From assembly GCA_050485405.1 (NCBI GenBank), contig JBJHBI010000063.1, forward strand, positions 1 through 23,196: a stretch of 23,196 nt of DNA. The letters are read 5' to 3'. Positions 14,635 to 21,703 of the stretch are shown here, in pieces; position 1 is the first letter of the stretch; every line of letters starts with the position of its first letter. Below the pieces are notes generated by a model that worked only from the letters and a program-made list of their open reading frames with translations, did not search any database and was not told the DNA's origin. Source of the stretch: Saliniramus sp050485405 (GTDB taxonomy: Bacteria; Pseudomonadota; Alphaproteobacteria; Rhizobiales; Beijerinckiaceae). Position numbers and translations under genes: made by a program.

Positions 14635-14655
14635 GGAATTCAGGATCCGAATTCC
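14635..14655 (-). terminator. Hairpin GGAATTC-N7-GAATTCC at the end of the sigma gene
   Basis: A perfect seven-base inverted repeat overlaps the last codons and stop of the ECF sigma gene, with an additional GAATTC just beyond. There is no T-run, so a terminator role is only possible. Confidence 0.3.
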
Positions 14656-15230
14656 ACCATGCCACCCGATTCGAGCGTTCGTCGCAGGCGGGTGAAGGCG
14701 AGCCGTATGCGCGATTTGACCGTCCCCAGCGGCAAGCCCGTCGCCTCCGAGATCTCGCTATGCGAGAGCCCTTCGAAGAATGCGAGCCGCACCAGCGAGA
14801 GCTGTTCTTCCGGGAGGCTGTTCATCGCCGTGCGCACCGCCTCGTCGCGCTGCGCTGCATCCATCTCCCCCTCGATATCGGTGTCGTCGGGCAGATCGAA
14901 GACGGGATCGTCCGGCTCGGCCAGCGTCGTCCTGTCGCGGCGCAGGAGGTCGATGCGGCGGTTGCGGGCGATGCGATAGAGCCAGGTGGAGAGCGAGGAT
15001 TTCGCGGGATCGAACAGGTCCGACTTGCGCCACAGCGTCGTCATCGTGTCCTGGGTGATTTCTTCGGCCAGGGTCGCATCGGCGCCCTGGCGAATCAGAT
15101 AGGCTTGCAGGCGCGGGGCGAAGAAGTCGAACAGACGTGCGAAAGCCGCGCGGTCACGCGACTGCGCGACGGCTTTGGCCAGTGCAGCGAGCTCGCCGGG
15201 CGAGAGCAAACGGGTCCTCGATTCTTTCAT
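14640..15230 (-). CDS. ECF-type RNA polymerase sigma factor (RpoE-like)
   Basis: A 196-residue sigma-70 family factor with only regions 2 and 4, the layout of extracytoplasmic-function sigmas. Region 2 spans about residues 33-99, with the -10 recognition part DTMTTLWRKSDLFDPAKSSLSTWLYRIARNRRID. Region 4 spans about 138-187, with the helix-turn-helix SHSEISEATGLPLGTVKSRIRLAFTRLRR. The region 4 wording resembles the RpoE group that in alphaproteobacteria responds to singlet oxygen and is held by the zinc anti-sigma ChrR, but no ChrR-like gene is adjacent; a flavin reductase gene follows instead. ATG 15230 has a modest upstream purine site. It is divergent from the IalB gene across 198 bases. 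Family is firm; regulon and inhibitor are unknown. Confidence 0.88.
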   Translation of the reverse strand: MKESRTRLLSPGELAALAKAVAQSRDRAAFARLFDFFAPRLQAYLIRQGADATLAEEITQDTMTTLWRKSDLFDPAKSSLSTWLYRIARNRRIDLLRRDRTTLAEPDDPVFDLPDDTDIEGEMDAAQRDEAVRTAMNSLPEEQLSLVRLAFFEGLSHSEISEATGLPLGTVKSRIRLAFTRLRRTLESGGMVEFGS

Positions 15231-15428
15231 GGCGGCCTGTGCCGCTTCTCCCTGCGCCCGCAATGTCCGGGCGCGGGCTGAAATTAGAAGCCTCCGCCCG
15301 ATGGCGCAATGCAAAAGCGTGCGTTCAGGAAAGGTTAACGTATTTTTGCCCATTTCTGGACAATGTAGTGAAAAACCGCGAGCACGATTCGCCGCGAGGC
15401 GAGCCACCAACATTCCAGGGTCAGATTC

Positions 15429-15962
15429 ATGATGCTCACACGTTTTCTCCGTCGTTTCACCTCCGCCATCGCGCTCGCCGGCGCCGTGATCGCGGCATCC
15501 GCCTCCGGCGCCTCCGCCCAGGCCGGTGCGACGCTTCTGGGAACCTTCAACGATTGGGGCGCCTACAGCGCCACCGCCAACGGCGCCAGGGTGTGTTACG
15601 CCCTGTCGCAGCCCCAGCGCCGCCTGCCCGAGGAATTGCGGCGCGGCGCCGGTTACATCTTCGTCTCGTTCCGTCCCGACGAGAACGTCCGCAACGAGGT
15701 CGCCGTGGTCATGGGCTTCCCGACCCAGGACGGCCAGGAAGCCGTCGCCACCGTGGACGGCACCCGGTTCAGCATGGTGACGAGCGGGGAGAACGTCTGG
15801 ATCAAGGATCCCGCCGATGAAGGCCGCCTCGTCGACGCCTTCCTCGCGGGCAGCGAACTGCGCCTCGAAGTGGTCTCGGGCCGCGGCAACCAGACGACGG
15901 ACGTCTATTCGCTGATCGGCTTCACCGCAGCCCTGCGGCGTGCGCGCGAGGAATGCAGCTGA
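15429..15962 (+). CDS. Invasion-associated locus B (IalB) family exported protein
   Basis: A 177-residue secreted protein. A typical signal peptide covers residues 1-30 (RFLRR positive start, hydrophobic core ALAGAVIAASA, cleavage ASA-QA), placing it in the periplasm. The mature part begins LLGTFNDWGAYS and has the IalB-type GARVCYALSQP segment, with a second cysteine near the end (EECS) that could pair with it. IalB was named in Bartonella for a role in erythrocyte invasion, but homologues are general in free-living alphaproteobacteria and their function is unclear. Two ATG codons, 15429 and 15432, are adjacent; AGGG lies just upstream. It is divergent from the ECF sigma gene and convergent with the sulfide operon, from which a terminator separates it. 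Confidence 0.85.
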   Translation: MMLTRFLRRFTSAIALAGAVIAASASGASAQAGATLLGTFNDWGAYSATANGARVCYALSQPQRRLPEELRRGAGYIFVSFRPDENVRNEVAVVMGFPTQDGQEAVATVDGTRFSMVTSGENVWIKDPADEGRLVDAFLAGSELRLEVVSGRGNQTTDVYSLIGFTAALRRAREECS

Positions 15963-15978
15963 TCGCCGGCTGGTGACG

Positions 15979-16011
15979 AAAAACGCGCGCGGCGGCATCC
16001 CGTCGCGCGCG
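15979..16011 (-). terminator. Strong intrinsic terminator of the bigR operon
   Basis: Arms at 15984-15995 and 16000-16011 pair over 12 bases (one G-U) around a CATC loop. On the minus strand the stem is followed by five T at 15983-15979. It lies 50 bases beyond the repressor stop. A smaller hairpin, CGACTC-TATCA-GAGTCG at 16038-16054, lies between and may add to it. Confidence 0.85.
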
Positions 16012-16061
16012 GCAGTGAGATTTCACCCGGAGACGAGCGACTCTATCAGAGTCGGGCGACT

Positions 16062-16391
16062 TTACTTGCAGTAGAGCCGGTAGAGCGTGCCGATCAGTTC
16101 GCGCGCCTCTTCGGAGGCCAGCCGGTAATAGATCGTCTGCCCTTCGCGCCGTGTCGTGACGAGCCCGAGGGCGCGCAGCTTCGACAGATGCTGCGAGAGC
16201 GCCGATTGCCCGAGGCCGACCGCCTCGGCGAGCACGCCGACGGAGACTTCCTCGTCCATCATCCGGCACATTGCCATGAGGCGCTTGGAATGACCCAGCG
16301 CCGTCAGCAATTGTGCCACCTTGTCGGCCTTCGGTTCGAGGGCCTGGAGATCCGAAGCTTTCACGTTCACACAGGGGTTCGTCGCCGCCAT
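16062..16391 (-). CDS. bigR: ArsR-family repressor, BigR/SqrR-type sulfide/persulfide sensor
   Basis: A 109-residue ArsR/SmtB winged-helix regulator. The recognition helix region SVGVLAEAVGLGQSALSQHLSKLRALGLVTTRREGQTIYYRL (about 50-91) is typical. Cysteines sit at 42 (LMAMCRM) and 108 (LYRLYCK), the same positions as the redox pair of Xylella BigR and equivalent to the pair that forms a polysulfide bridge in SqrR. It should release DNA when persulfides or sulfide rise. ATG 16391 follows AAAGGCGG and reproduces the family numbering. An in-frame ATG at 16487 overlaps the previous stop (ATGA) and would add 32 non-conserved residues; it cannot be excluded. It is the last gene of a four-gene operon whose other members handle sulfane sulfur and sulfite, which supports the role. 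Confidence 0.88.
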   Translation of the reverse strand: MAATNPCVNVKASDLQALEPKADKVAQLLTALGHSKRLMAMCRMMDEEVSVGVLAEAVGLGQSALSQHLSKLRALGLVTTRREGQTIYYRLASEEARELIGTLYRLYCK

Positions 16392-16483
16392 CGATCCGCC
16401 TTTTACGCGCGCCGCGGGATCGTGGCAACGCACATCTTCAGAGTGTTGTTTATCGCCGGAAGCCGGCGTGGAGGCATCGAAGG

Positions 16484-16900
16484 TCATGACGGGTCGAGCC
16501 TCCCGCGCAGTGCCGACAGGTCGTAACCCGCCCGCGCCGCGATCGCGATGATGTCGTCTTCCGGCATCTGGCCGGCATTGGCCATGGCCCACAACACGCT
16601 GGAGCGCGTGCCCGAGCGGCAGAAGGCGACGACGGGACCCTCCAGCTCGTCGAGCGCCTTGCGGAAGGCGGCGACGTCCTGCGGGGTGAACTGGCCGGAG
16701 ACCACCGGCACGTAGCGATAGGCGAGGCCGAGTTCCGCCGCGCGCGCAGCGATCGCTTCCTGCGGTGGCTGGTCGGGGCTCTCGCCGTCGGGCCGGTTGT
16801 TGATCACCGCCTTGTATCCGGCCTGCGCGATCGCATCCAGATCCTCGAGGCGCAGTTGCGGCGCAACGGCGACGTTTTCAGTCAGGGGGATATGGGCCAT
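16484..16900 (-). CDS. DUF442/TIGR01244-type sulfurtransferase (stand-alone N-terminal Blh domain)
   Basis: A 138-residue protein matching the DUF442 domain that forms the N-terminal half of Blh, the protein encoded beside BigR in Xylella and Agrobacterium. The fold is phosphatase-like, and the loop FCRSGTRS (Cys94, Arg99) has rhodanese-type CX4R spacing rather than the CX5R of tyrosine phosphatases, favouring sulfur transfer from persulfides. In Blh this domain is fused to a metallo-beta-lactamase persulfide dioxygenase; here that domain is missing and nothing in the window replaces it. It starts 43 bases after the TSUP gene, and its stop overlaps a possible start of the repressor. Cytosolic. 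Catalysis is inferred from family and active-site loop. Confidence 0.85.
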   Translation of the reverse strand: MAHIPLTENVAVAPQLRLEDLDAIAQAGYKAVINNRPDGESPDQPPQEAIAARAAELGLAYRYVPVVSGQFTPQDVAAFRKALDELEGPVVAFCRSGTRSSVLWAMANAGQMPEDDIIAIAARAGYDLSALRGRLDPS

Positions 16901-16943
16901 GTTGCGGTCTCGCTTTCGTTGGCGCGCTGGTCCGGGGCGAGGT

Positions 16944-17729
16944 CTACAGTATCGAGAGATTTTGTGCCAGCATGTAGATGGCGACGGCGAAGATCAATGC
17001 TGCGAAGACGATGTTGAGCGTGCCTTTCGCATCGGCCAGTTTCTTGGCTACCCTTGCGCCGATGGCGCTTCCGGCGAGGCCGCCGACGATGAAGAGGATC
17101 GCCACAGGCCAGTCCACCAGTCCGGACAGGGCGTAATTACCCGCCGTGGTGACGCCGAAGGCGCTCACGGCGAAGAGCGAGGAGCCGATCGCGTTGATGA
17201 TCGGCATACCCGTCGCCGCGATCAGACCGGGCACGATCAGGAAGCCGCCGCCGATCCCGAAGAATCCGGCGAGCATCCCGGCGCCGAGGCCGAAGAGAAC
17301 GAGCTTGCCCGCATTGTCGCGGCCCAGCACCACATCCGGCAGCCCGACGGCGTTGCGCCGCTTCAGCATCAGCGCGCCGACGACGAGCATCAGGACCGCG
17401 AAGGCCGCGAGCAGCGCCTCGCCGTCGATCATCTGGCCGATGGTCGAGCCGAGCGCCGCACCGAGCACGCCGGCTGCGGCGAAGACCGCCGCACAGCGCC
17501 ATTTCACGGTGCCTGATCGCGCATGCGCGCCGAGGCTCATCATGGCGTTCACCGCCACCGCGACGGCACTGGTGCCGATCGCCACATGCGGGCTCGCCAC
17601 GCCTACCAGATAGACCATGGCCGGCACGGCCAGGATCGAGCCACCGCCGCCGACGAGGCCGAGCGAGAAGCCGACGAGCGATCCGGAGGCGAGGCCGGCG
17701 ATGCTCTGGGTGAGGGAGAGGGCGATCAT
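16944..17729 (-). CDS. TSUP family (TauE/SafE) membrane exporter, probable sulfite exporter
   Basis: A 261-residue integral membrane protein with about eight hydrophobic segments, the layout of the TauE/SafE (TSUP) family. The repeated family pattern is visible: GLVGGGGSILAVPAMVYLVGV near the N-terminus and GFFGIGGGFLIVPGLI in the second half, each Gly-rich followed by a Pro in a helix. Members export sulfite, sulfoacetate or related anions. Placement between two sulfurtransferase genes under a BigR-type repressor suggests it removes sulfite or thiosulfate made during sulfide detoxification. ATG 17729 begins directly before the first helix; the ribosome site (AGG, 12 bases off) is weak. It lies 111 bases after the rhodanese gene, with a hairpin in that gap. 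Confidence 0.88.
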   Translation of the reverse strand: MIALSLTQSIAGLASGSLVGFSLGLVGGGGSILAVPAMVYLVGVASPHVAIGTSAVAVAVNAMMSLGAHARSGTVKWRCAAVFAAAGVLGAALGSTIGQMIDGEALLAAFAVLMLVVGALMLKRRNAVGLPDVVLGRDNAGKLVLFGLGAGMLAGFFGIGGGFLIVPGLIAATGMPIINAIGSSLFAVSAFGVTTAGNYALSGLVDWPVAILFIVGGLAGSAIGARVAKKLADAKGTLNIVFAALIFAVAIYMLAQNLSIL

Positions 17730-17762
17730 GGTCGTTCTGCCTGAAGCGAAAGGGGATGCGCG

Positions 17763-17787
17763 CGCGGCGCCCGGGACAGGCGCCGCG
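17763..17787 (-). repeat. Intra-operon hairpin, 9-bp perfect stem
   Basis: CGCGGCGCC, a seven-base loop and GGCGCCGCG lie in the 111-base gap between the rhodanese and TSUP genes. With no T-run, it is more likely an RNA-stability or partial attenuation element that sets the ratio of the two products than a full terminator. Confidence 0.5.
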
Positions 17788-17840
17788 TTCAGAAGTCTAT
17801 ACCGGAGCGGGTTACCGGGACCGTATCGTCGAAGGCCGCC

Positions 17841-18392
17841 TTACGCGGCCGTCACCGTCGGCGGGGTCCGCAGCGCCTTGTTCCACGGCATGTGGATCAG
17901 GATGCGCGCGAGGCCGCAGAAGCCGGTCAGCCCGGCCACCATCAGACCGGCACCGACGAAGGCGGGGATAATGAGGAAACCCGGGGCGATGAAGATGCCG
18001 GCGAGCGTGCCGAAGAAGCCGAGCGAACCGGCACCGATCTGCACCTGACGCATCAGGTCGAGCGGCTGCGACTTGTCCTCGACCACCGGCAGGCCGGCCT
18101 TGCGCCAGGCATCGATGCCGCCCTCGACGATATAGGCGTCGCAGGAATCACCCGCCTTGGCGGCCAGCGTCTGGGCGTGAGAGAGCGTGCGCATGCCCGA
18201 CTTGCAGTGAAACAGCACCACATTGGCACCACCACGCGGCAATTCGGCCTCGCCGATCTCGCTCAGCGAGATGTTGCGGGCCTGGGGAATGTGCTCGCGC
18301 GCATGTTCGGCCCGGTCGCGGACATCCACGAGAACGGCGCCTTCGTCGAGCAGGCGCTTGGCCTCGGCGGGGGAGATGGTCGGCAGGGTCAT
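17841..18392 (-). CDS. Rhodanese-DUF2892 fusion, membrane-anchored sulfurtransferase
   Basis: A 183-residue first gene of the sulfide operon. Residues 1-106 form a rhodanese domain: LVDVRDRAEHAREHIPQARNI is the CH2-A region, and the active loop is HCKSGMRT with nucleophile Cys63. Residues about 115-175 form a DUF2892 domain with two hydrophobic helices and the typical GFCGLARIL ending, anchoring the enzyme to the inner membrane with the rhodanese part in the cytosol. Rhodaneses move sulfane sulfur between persulfides, thiosulfate and acceptors such as glutathione or cyanide. The ATG at 18392 has a good AGGAG site 8 bases upstream. It is followed by the TSUP exporter and is transcribed from the regulated promoter at 18470-18500. 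Confidence 0.9.
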   Translation of the reverse strand: MTLPTISPAEAKRLLDEGAVLVDVRDRAEHAREHIPQARNISLSEIGEAELPRGGANVVLFHCKSGMRTLSHAQTLAAKAGDSCDAYIVEGGIDAWRKAGLPVVEDKSQPLDLMRQVQIGAGSLGFFGTLAGIFIAPGFLIIPAFVGAGLMVAGLTGFCGLARILIHMPWNKALRTPPTVTAA

Positions 18393-18469
18393 CGTCTCGA
18401 ACTCCTGATGTGCATGTATGTGCGGGGCCGCCCCGGATCTTGCCCGGGATTGCCCTCGTGAACCTGTGA

Positions 18470-18500
18470 GTAATTTAGAAATTACTTATATACTTGTCAA
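18470..18500 (-). promoter_or_regulatory. Promoter and probable BigR operator of the sulfide operon
   Basis: On the minus strand, TTGACA (18500-18495) is a perfect -35 box, followed by a 17-base spacer and TAAATT (18477-18472) as -10. A perfect palindrome, GTAATTTAGAAATTAC in plus-strand reading (18470-18485), covers the -10 box and part of the spacer, exactly where a bound repressor would block RNA polymerase. AT-rich palindromes of this kind are known BigR targets. It lies about 80 bases upstream of the rhodanese start. Confidence 0.75.
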
Positions 18501-18545
18501 GGGGGAATTGTCGGGGGAGGGGGGCGCCGACGGGCGGGCCATCGA

Positions 18546-18659
18546 AGAGGAAGGCCGTCCACGAGGGACGGCAAAGTCTCGACCAAAAAAGAAGGGCCGT
18601 CCACGAGGGACGGCAAAGTCCCTGTCAAAAAAAGAAGGGCCGTCCACGAGGGACGGCCC
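18546..18659 (-). repeat. Three tandem hairpin repeats, unit about 42 bp
   Basis: The stem GCCGTCC-ACGAG-GGACGGC recurs at 18554-18572, 18596-18614 and 18639-18657, at 42- and 43-base spacing, joined by AAAGTC...CAAAAAA linkers. Read on the minus strand, the second and third hairpins are followed by T-runs (18593-18585 and 18636-18627), making them intrinsic terminators; the first is followed by a weaker TTCCTCTTC. Confidence 0.85.
18627..18659 (-). terminator. Ideal intrinsic terminator facing the sulfide-operon promoter
   Basis: The right-most copy of the triple repeat has an extended nine-base stem (GGGCCGTCC/GGACGGCCC) followed on the minus strand by TTCTTTTTTT. The middle copy (18585-18614) is a second terminator. 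They would stop any minus-strand transcript entering from the right. Confidence 0.75.
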
Positions 18660-18909
18660 GACCCCGATTCTCGGCGATCCGCTCCCGACCTTCCGGGGGG
18701 CTGGGGGGCTGACGTTACCGGAAAACCGATACGGTGCGCCGTCGAGATACGCATTTCTCCGCGATCTTCGGGGCCGGTCTTTGTCCCGAAAGCGGCGAAT
18801 TTGTGATTTCCGCGCGATGCGATATCAAGCGTGCGAAACGTGTCGCGACGGCGCGGCTAGCCCGCGTCCTCGCCGGACAGGCCCCGTGACCATCCGCCAG
18901 GAACAGCCC

Positions 18910-19908
18910 ATGACCACGACACCGAGCCTCACCGAAGCCGTCCGCCCCGTCGATACCGGTGCGCATGTCAGCGCGATCGCCTTCCTGCAGGCCACCGCCG
19001 CCTTCTGCCTGGGCGACGGCGCGGTGCTGCTCTTCCGCGACGGGGCGAGCCACCGTGTCGAGGCGCATCCCGATGCCGGCATCCTCTGTGCGGTGAGCGA
19101 TGGCGAGCGCCTCGTCACCGGTGGCGACGACGGGCGCGTGGCGGTGACGGGTGCCGATGGGTCGACCCGCGAATTCGCTGATAGCGGCGGCACGTGGATC
19201 GACGCGCTCGCCCTGCATCACGAGGGCGGTGTCGCCTGGAGTGCGGGGCGCATGGTCACCGCGCGCGACCGCAAGGGCAACGAGAAGCGCTTCACGGCGC
19301 CGTCATCGGCACGCGGCCTCGCCTTCGCTCCCAAGGGCTACCGCCTCGCTGTGGCGCATTATAACGGCGTGAGCCTGTGGTATCCCAATCTGGAGAAGGA
19401 GCCCGACACGCTCGAATGGAAGGGCTCGCATCTCGACGTCACCTGGTCGCCGGACGGGCGCTTCGTCGTCACCTCGATGCAGGAGAACGCGCTGCACGGC
19501 TGGCGGCTCGCGCCCGATCGCGGACATATGCGCATGTCCGGCTATGCCGGAAAGCCGCGCTCGCTCTCCTGGAGCGCCGATGGCGACATGCTCGCCACGA
19601 GCGGCGCGGATGCAGTGATCGGCTGGCCCTTCGACAGCAAAGAGGGCCCCACGGGCAAGGCGCCGCGTGAATTCGGCGTGCGCGCCGCGCGCGTCACCCG
19701 CGTCGCCTGTCATCCGCGCCTGCCGATCTGTGCCGCCGGCTACGAAGACGGCTGCGTCCTGCTGATCCGCGTGAGCGACGGTTCGGAATTGCTCGTGCGC
19801 CCGGCGGTGAAGGGCAGCGCGGTCACGGCACTGACCTGGGATGCGACCGGGGAACTGCTCGCCTTCGGCTGCGATGACGGTGCGGCCGGCACTCTCGCCC
19901 TTCCCTGA
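18910..19908 (+). CDS. WD40 repeat protein
   Basis: A 332-residue protein made of degenerate WD40 repeats, predicted to fold as a beta-propeller of about seven blades. Repeats are recognised by patterns such as HVSAIAFLQATAAFCLGDGAVLLFR, HLDVTWSPDGRFVVTSMQENALHGWRL, RSLSWSADGDMLATSGADAVIGWPF, VTRVACHPRLPICAAGYEDGCVLLIRVSDG and VTALTWDATGELLAFGCDDGAAGTLAL. There is no signal peptide, so it is probably a cytosolic scaffold. ATG 18910 has an AGGAA site 7 bases upstream; the frame is open far upstream through the hairpin repeats but that part is not coding-like. Similar proteins are widespread in Hyphomicrobiales, often with metal-handling GTPases, but none is adjacent here. Molecular partner unknown. 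Confidence 0.85.
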   Translation: MTTTPSLTEAVRPVDTGAHVSAIAFLQATAAFCLGDGAVLLFRDGASHRVEAHPDAGILCAVSDGERLVTGGDDGRVAVTGADGSTREFADSGGTWIDALALHHEGGVAWSAGRMVTARDRKGNEKRFTAPSSARGLAFAPKGYRLAVAHYNGVSLWYPNLEKEPDTLEWKGSHLDVTWSPDGRFVVTSMQENALHGWRLAPDRGHMRMSGYAGKPRSLSWSADGDMLATSGADAVIGWPFDSKEGPTGKAPREFGVRAARVTRVACHPRLPICAAGYEDGCVLLIRVSDGSELLVRPAVKGSAVTALTWDATGELLAFGCDDGAAGTLALP

Positions 19909-19922
19909 TCGCAGGGCCGGAA

Positions 19923-19942
19923 GGGTTAAGCCGCGTTAACCC
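19923..19942. terminator. Inverted repeat GGGTTAA-N6-TTAACCC after the WD40 gene
   Basis: A perfect seven-base inverted repeat 14 bases beyond the stop. No T-run follows, so it is a weak terminator or a binding site in the 125-base gap before the chemoreceptor; CCGCGTTAACC recurs at 19976-19984. Confidence 0.4.
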
Positions 19943-20033
19943 GGCGGCCGGGTCCCTCGCCCGAATCATACTGCCGCGTTAACCGCGATAAAGCCCTTGC
20001 GCAGCGATCATGTCGGTGTTGGAGGGGGATATC

Positions 20034-21512
20034 ATGGGAATGCTCGCTCGTATCGGTACGTCTCGACGTGCCGCCCAGCCGGATCTGCACGCCGTGTTCG
20101 AAAGTCTGCCGATCGCGGTGCTGATCTGCGAGACGCGGAATTTCGAGATCGTCTATGCGAATCCCGAATCGCGTACTTTGCTCGCGCGTATCGGGCATCT
20201 TCTGAATATCGATCCCGAGCGGATCGTCGGCACCTCGATCGACGTCTTCCACAAGAACCCGGCCCATCAGCGGCGCATTCTGGCCGATCCGAAGAACCTG
20301 CCGCACAAGGTGCAGATCAAGCTCGGCGACGAGTATCTCGACCTCGTCATCTCACCGCTGATCGATGCGCGCGGGACCTATACCCATGCCGTGCTGACCT
20401 GGTCGATCGCGACGGACAAACGCCGCCAGGAGGACGAGGTCGCGCGGCTTCTGCAGATGATGGACCGGATGCCGATCAACGTCATGACCTGTGATCCGCA
20501 GAGCTTCACGATCAACTACGTCAATTCCACCAGTGTCGACACGCTGTCCAGGCTCGAGGAGCATCTGCCCATCCGGGCAACGGATCTCCTCGGGCAGAAT
20601 ATCGACATCTTCCACAAGCGTCCGACGCATCAGCGCTCGATACTGGCCGACCCGGCCAATCTGCCGATCGACAGCAATATCTGTCTCGGACCGGAAGTGC
20701 TCAACCTGCGAGTCTCGGCCATCACCGCCGAAGACGGACGCTATCTCGGTCCGATGCTGACCTGGAACGTCGTCACCGAACAGGTGCGGGTCGCCGAGAG
20801 CGTCCAGCAGACCTGCGAGACGATGAACGGCACGTCGTCGGAACTCGCCGTTGCCGCCTCGGACATGACCGACCTCGCCAGTCACGCCCAGGCGCTCGCC
20901 GGCAGCGTCTCGGCGGCGACGGAGGAATTGTCGGCCTCGATCAGCGAGATCGCCAGCCAGGCGGCCTCGGCGGCGGATCTGTCCGGATCCGCGAGCGAAC
21001 GCGCCGTCGCGGCGGATGCCATGGTGCGCGAACTCGCGCAGGTATCGCAGCAGATCGGCTCGATCACCGAGGTGATCGCCACGATCGCCTCACAGACCAA
21101 TCTGCTCGCGCTCAACGCGACGATCGAGGCCGCGCGTGCGGGCGAGGCCGGCAAAGGCTTCGCCGTCGTCGCACAGGAGGTCAAGGCTCTCGCCGACCAG
21201 ACGTCGCGTGCGACGAGCGAAATCAAGACGCAGATCGACATGATCCAGTCGGTCTCGGTCGGCACGGCGGAGGCGATCGGTGCGATCGTCGGGGATGTCG
21301 ATACCCTGCGCGGCGCCTCGAATCAGATCGCGGCGGCGGTCGAGGAGCAATCGGCGGCGATCCGCGAGGTCACCGCCAACATGACGGGGGTTTCCGACGC
21401 CGCGCGTCAGACCGGCGAGGCGGCAGATGCGATCAAGAGCGTGTCGGCCGCACTCGAGGCGGATGCACATCGCTTCCAGAGCGTGATCGACGCCTTTCTC
21501 AGGCACCGTTAG
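20034..21512 (+). CDS. Soluble PAS-PAS methyl-accepting chemotaxis protein
   Basis: A 492-residue cytosolic chemoreceptor with no membrane helix. Two related PAS-type domains lie at about 20-128 and 142-250. Each contains a distinctive FHK-x-P-x-HQR-x-ILADP-x-NLP segment (72-90 and 193-211), showing that they arose by duplication. The MCP signalling domain follows (about 260-490), with the conserved hairpin tip IASQTNLLALNATIEAARAGEAGKGFAVVAQEVKALADQT (351-390) that contacts CheA and CheW. No obvious C-terminal CheR-binding pentapeptide is seen. ATG 20034 follows GGAGGGGG with 5-base spacing; an ATG at 20010 is in frame but has no such site. PAS ligands are not identifiable from sequence; heme, flavin or a small molecule are all possible. 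It precedes a heme oxygenase-phytochrome pair by 191 bases. Confidence 0.9.
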   Translation: MGMLARIGTSRRAAQPDLHAVFESLPIAVLICETRNFEIVYANPESRTLLARIGHLLNIDPERIVGTSIDVFHKNPAHQRRILADPKNLPHKVQIKLGDEYLDLVISPLIDARGTYTHAVLTWSIATDKRRQEDEVARLLQMMDRMPINVMTCDPQSFTINYVNSTSVDTLSRLEEHLPIRATDLLGQNIDIFHKRPTHQRSILADPANLPIDSNICLGPEVLNLRVSAITAEDGRYLGPMLTWNVVTEQVRVAESVQQTCETMNGTSSELAVAASDMTDLASHAQALAGSVSAATEELSASISEIASQAASAADLSGSASERAVAADAMVRELAQVSQQIGSITEVIATIASQTNLLALNATIEAARAGEAGKGFAVVAQEVKALADQTSRATSEIKTQIDMIQSVSVGTAEAIGAIVGDVDTLRGASNQIAAAVEEQSAAIREVTANMTGVSDAARQTGEAADAIKSVSAALEADAHRFQSVIDAFLRHR

Positions 21513-21623
21513 GGCGCGCGAAGGCAGGCGCGGCGCCGGGAGCGAGGCGGCGCGTCTGCGCGATATGCGAGCTCGAGATATTTGCCATGCCGAAACTTTT
21601 CGCATGTGAGCGGATAAAGATAT

Positions 21624-21653
21624 TTGCAAAACGCAGCGTCCGGCGTGTAAATT
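21624..21653 (+). promoter_or_regulatory. Possible promoter of the heme oxygenase-phytochrome operon
   Basis: TTGCAA (21624-21629), an 18-base spacer and TAAATT (21648-21653), each matching four of six consensus bases, lie 50 bases before the heme oxygenase start in an AT-rich patch. Motif-only evidence. Confidence 0.35.
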
Positions 21654-21703
21654 TGAAGGCGGGTAAAAGGCGCAAACTCAACCATAAATAAAAGAATCGT
21701 TTC

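Larger units (their letters stand above)
18501..18909. other. Intergenic region between the sulfide operon and the WD40 gene
   Basis: About 410 bases separating divergent genes. The left third carries three tandem hairpin units (listed separately). The right part contains a weak promoter-like pair for the WD40 gene, TTGTGA at 18802-18807 and TATCAA at 18823-18828, spaced 15 bases. Frames open across it have no ribosome sites or family character and are not annotated. Confidence 0.6.

Noticed and set aside
16392..16592. Longer N-terminus of the BigR-like repressor
   Set aside because: The added residues are non-conserved, and the 109-residue form puts the sensor cysteines at 42 and 108 as in BigR; the overlapping ATG at 16487 remains a minor alternative.
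18546..18659. Triple hairpin repeat considered as a CRISPR or as coding repeats of an extended WD40 protein
   Set aside because: Linkers are alike and the same length, not unique spacers; the T-runs fit terminators, and the WD40 gene has its own ribosome site at 18910.
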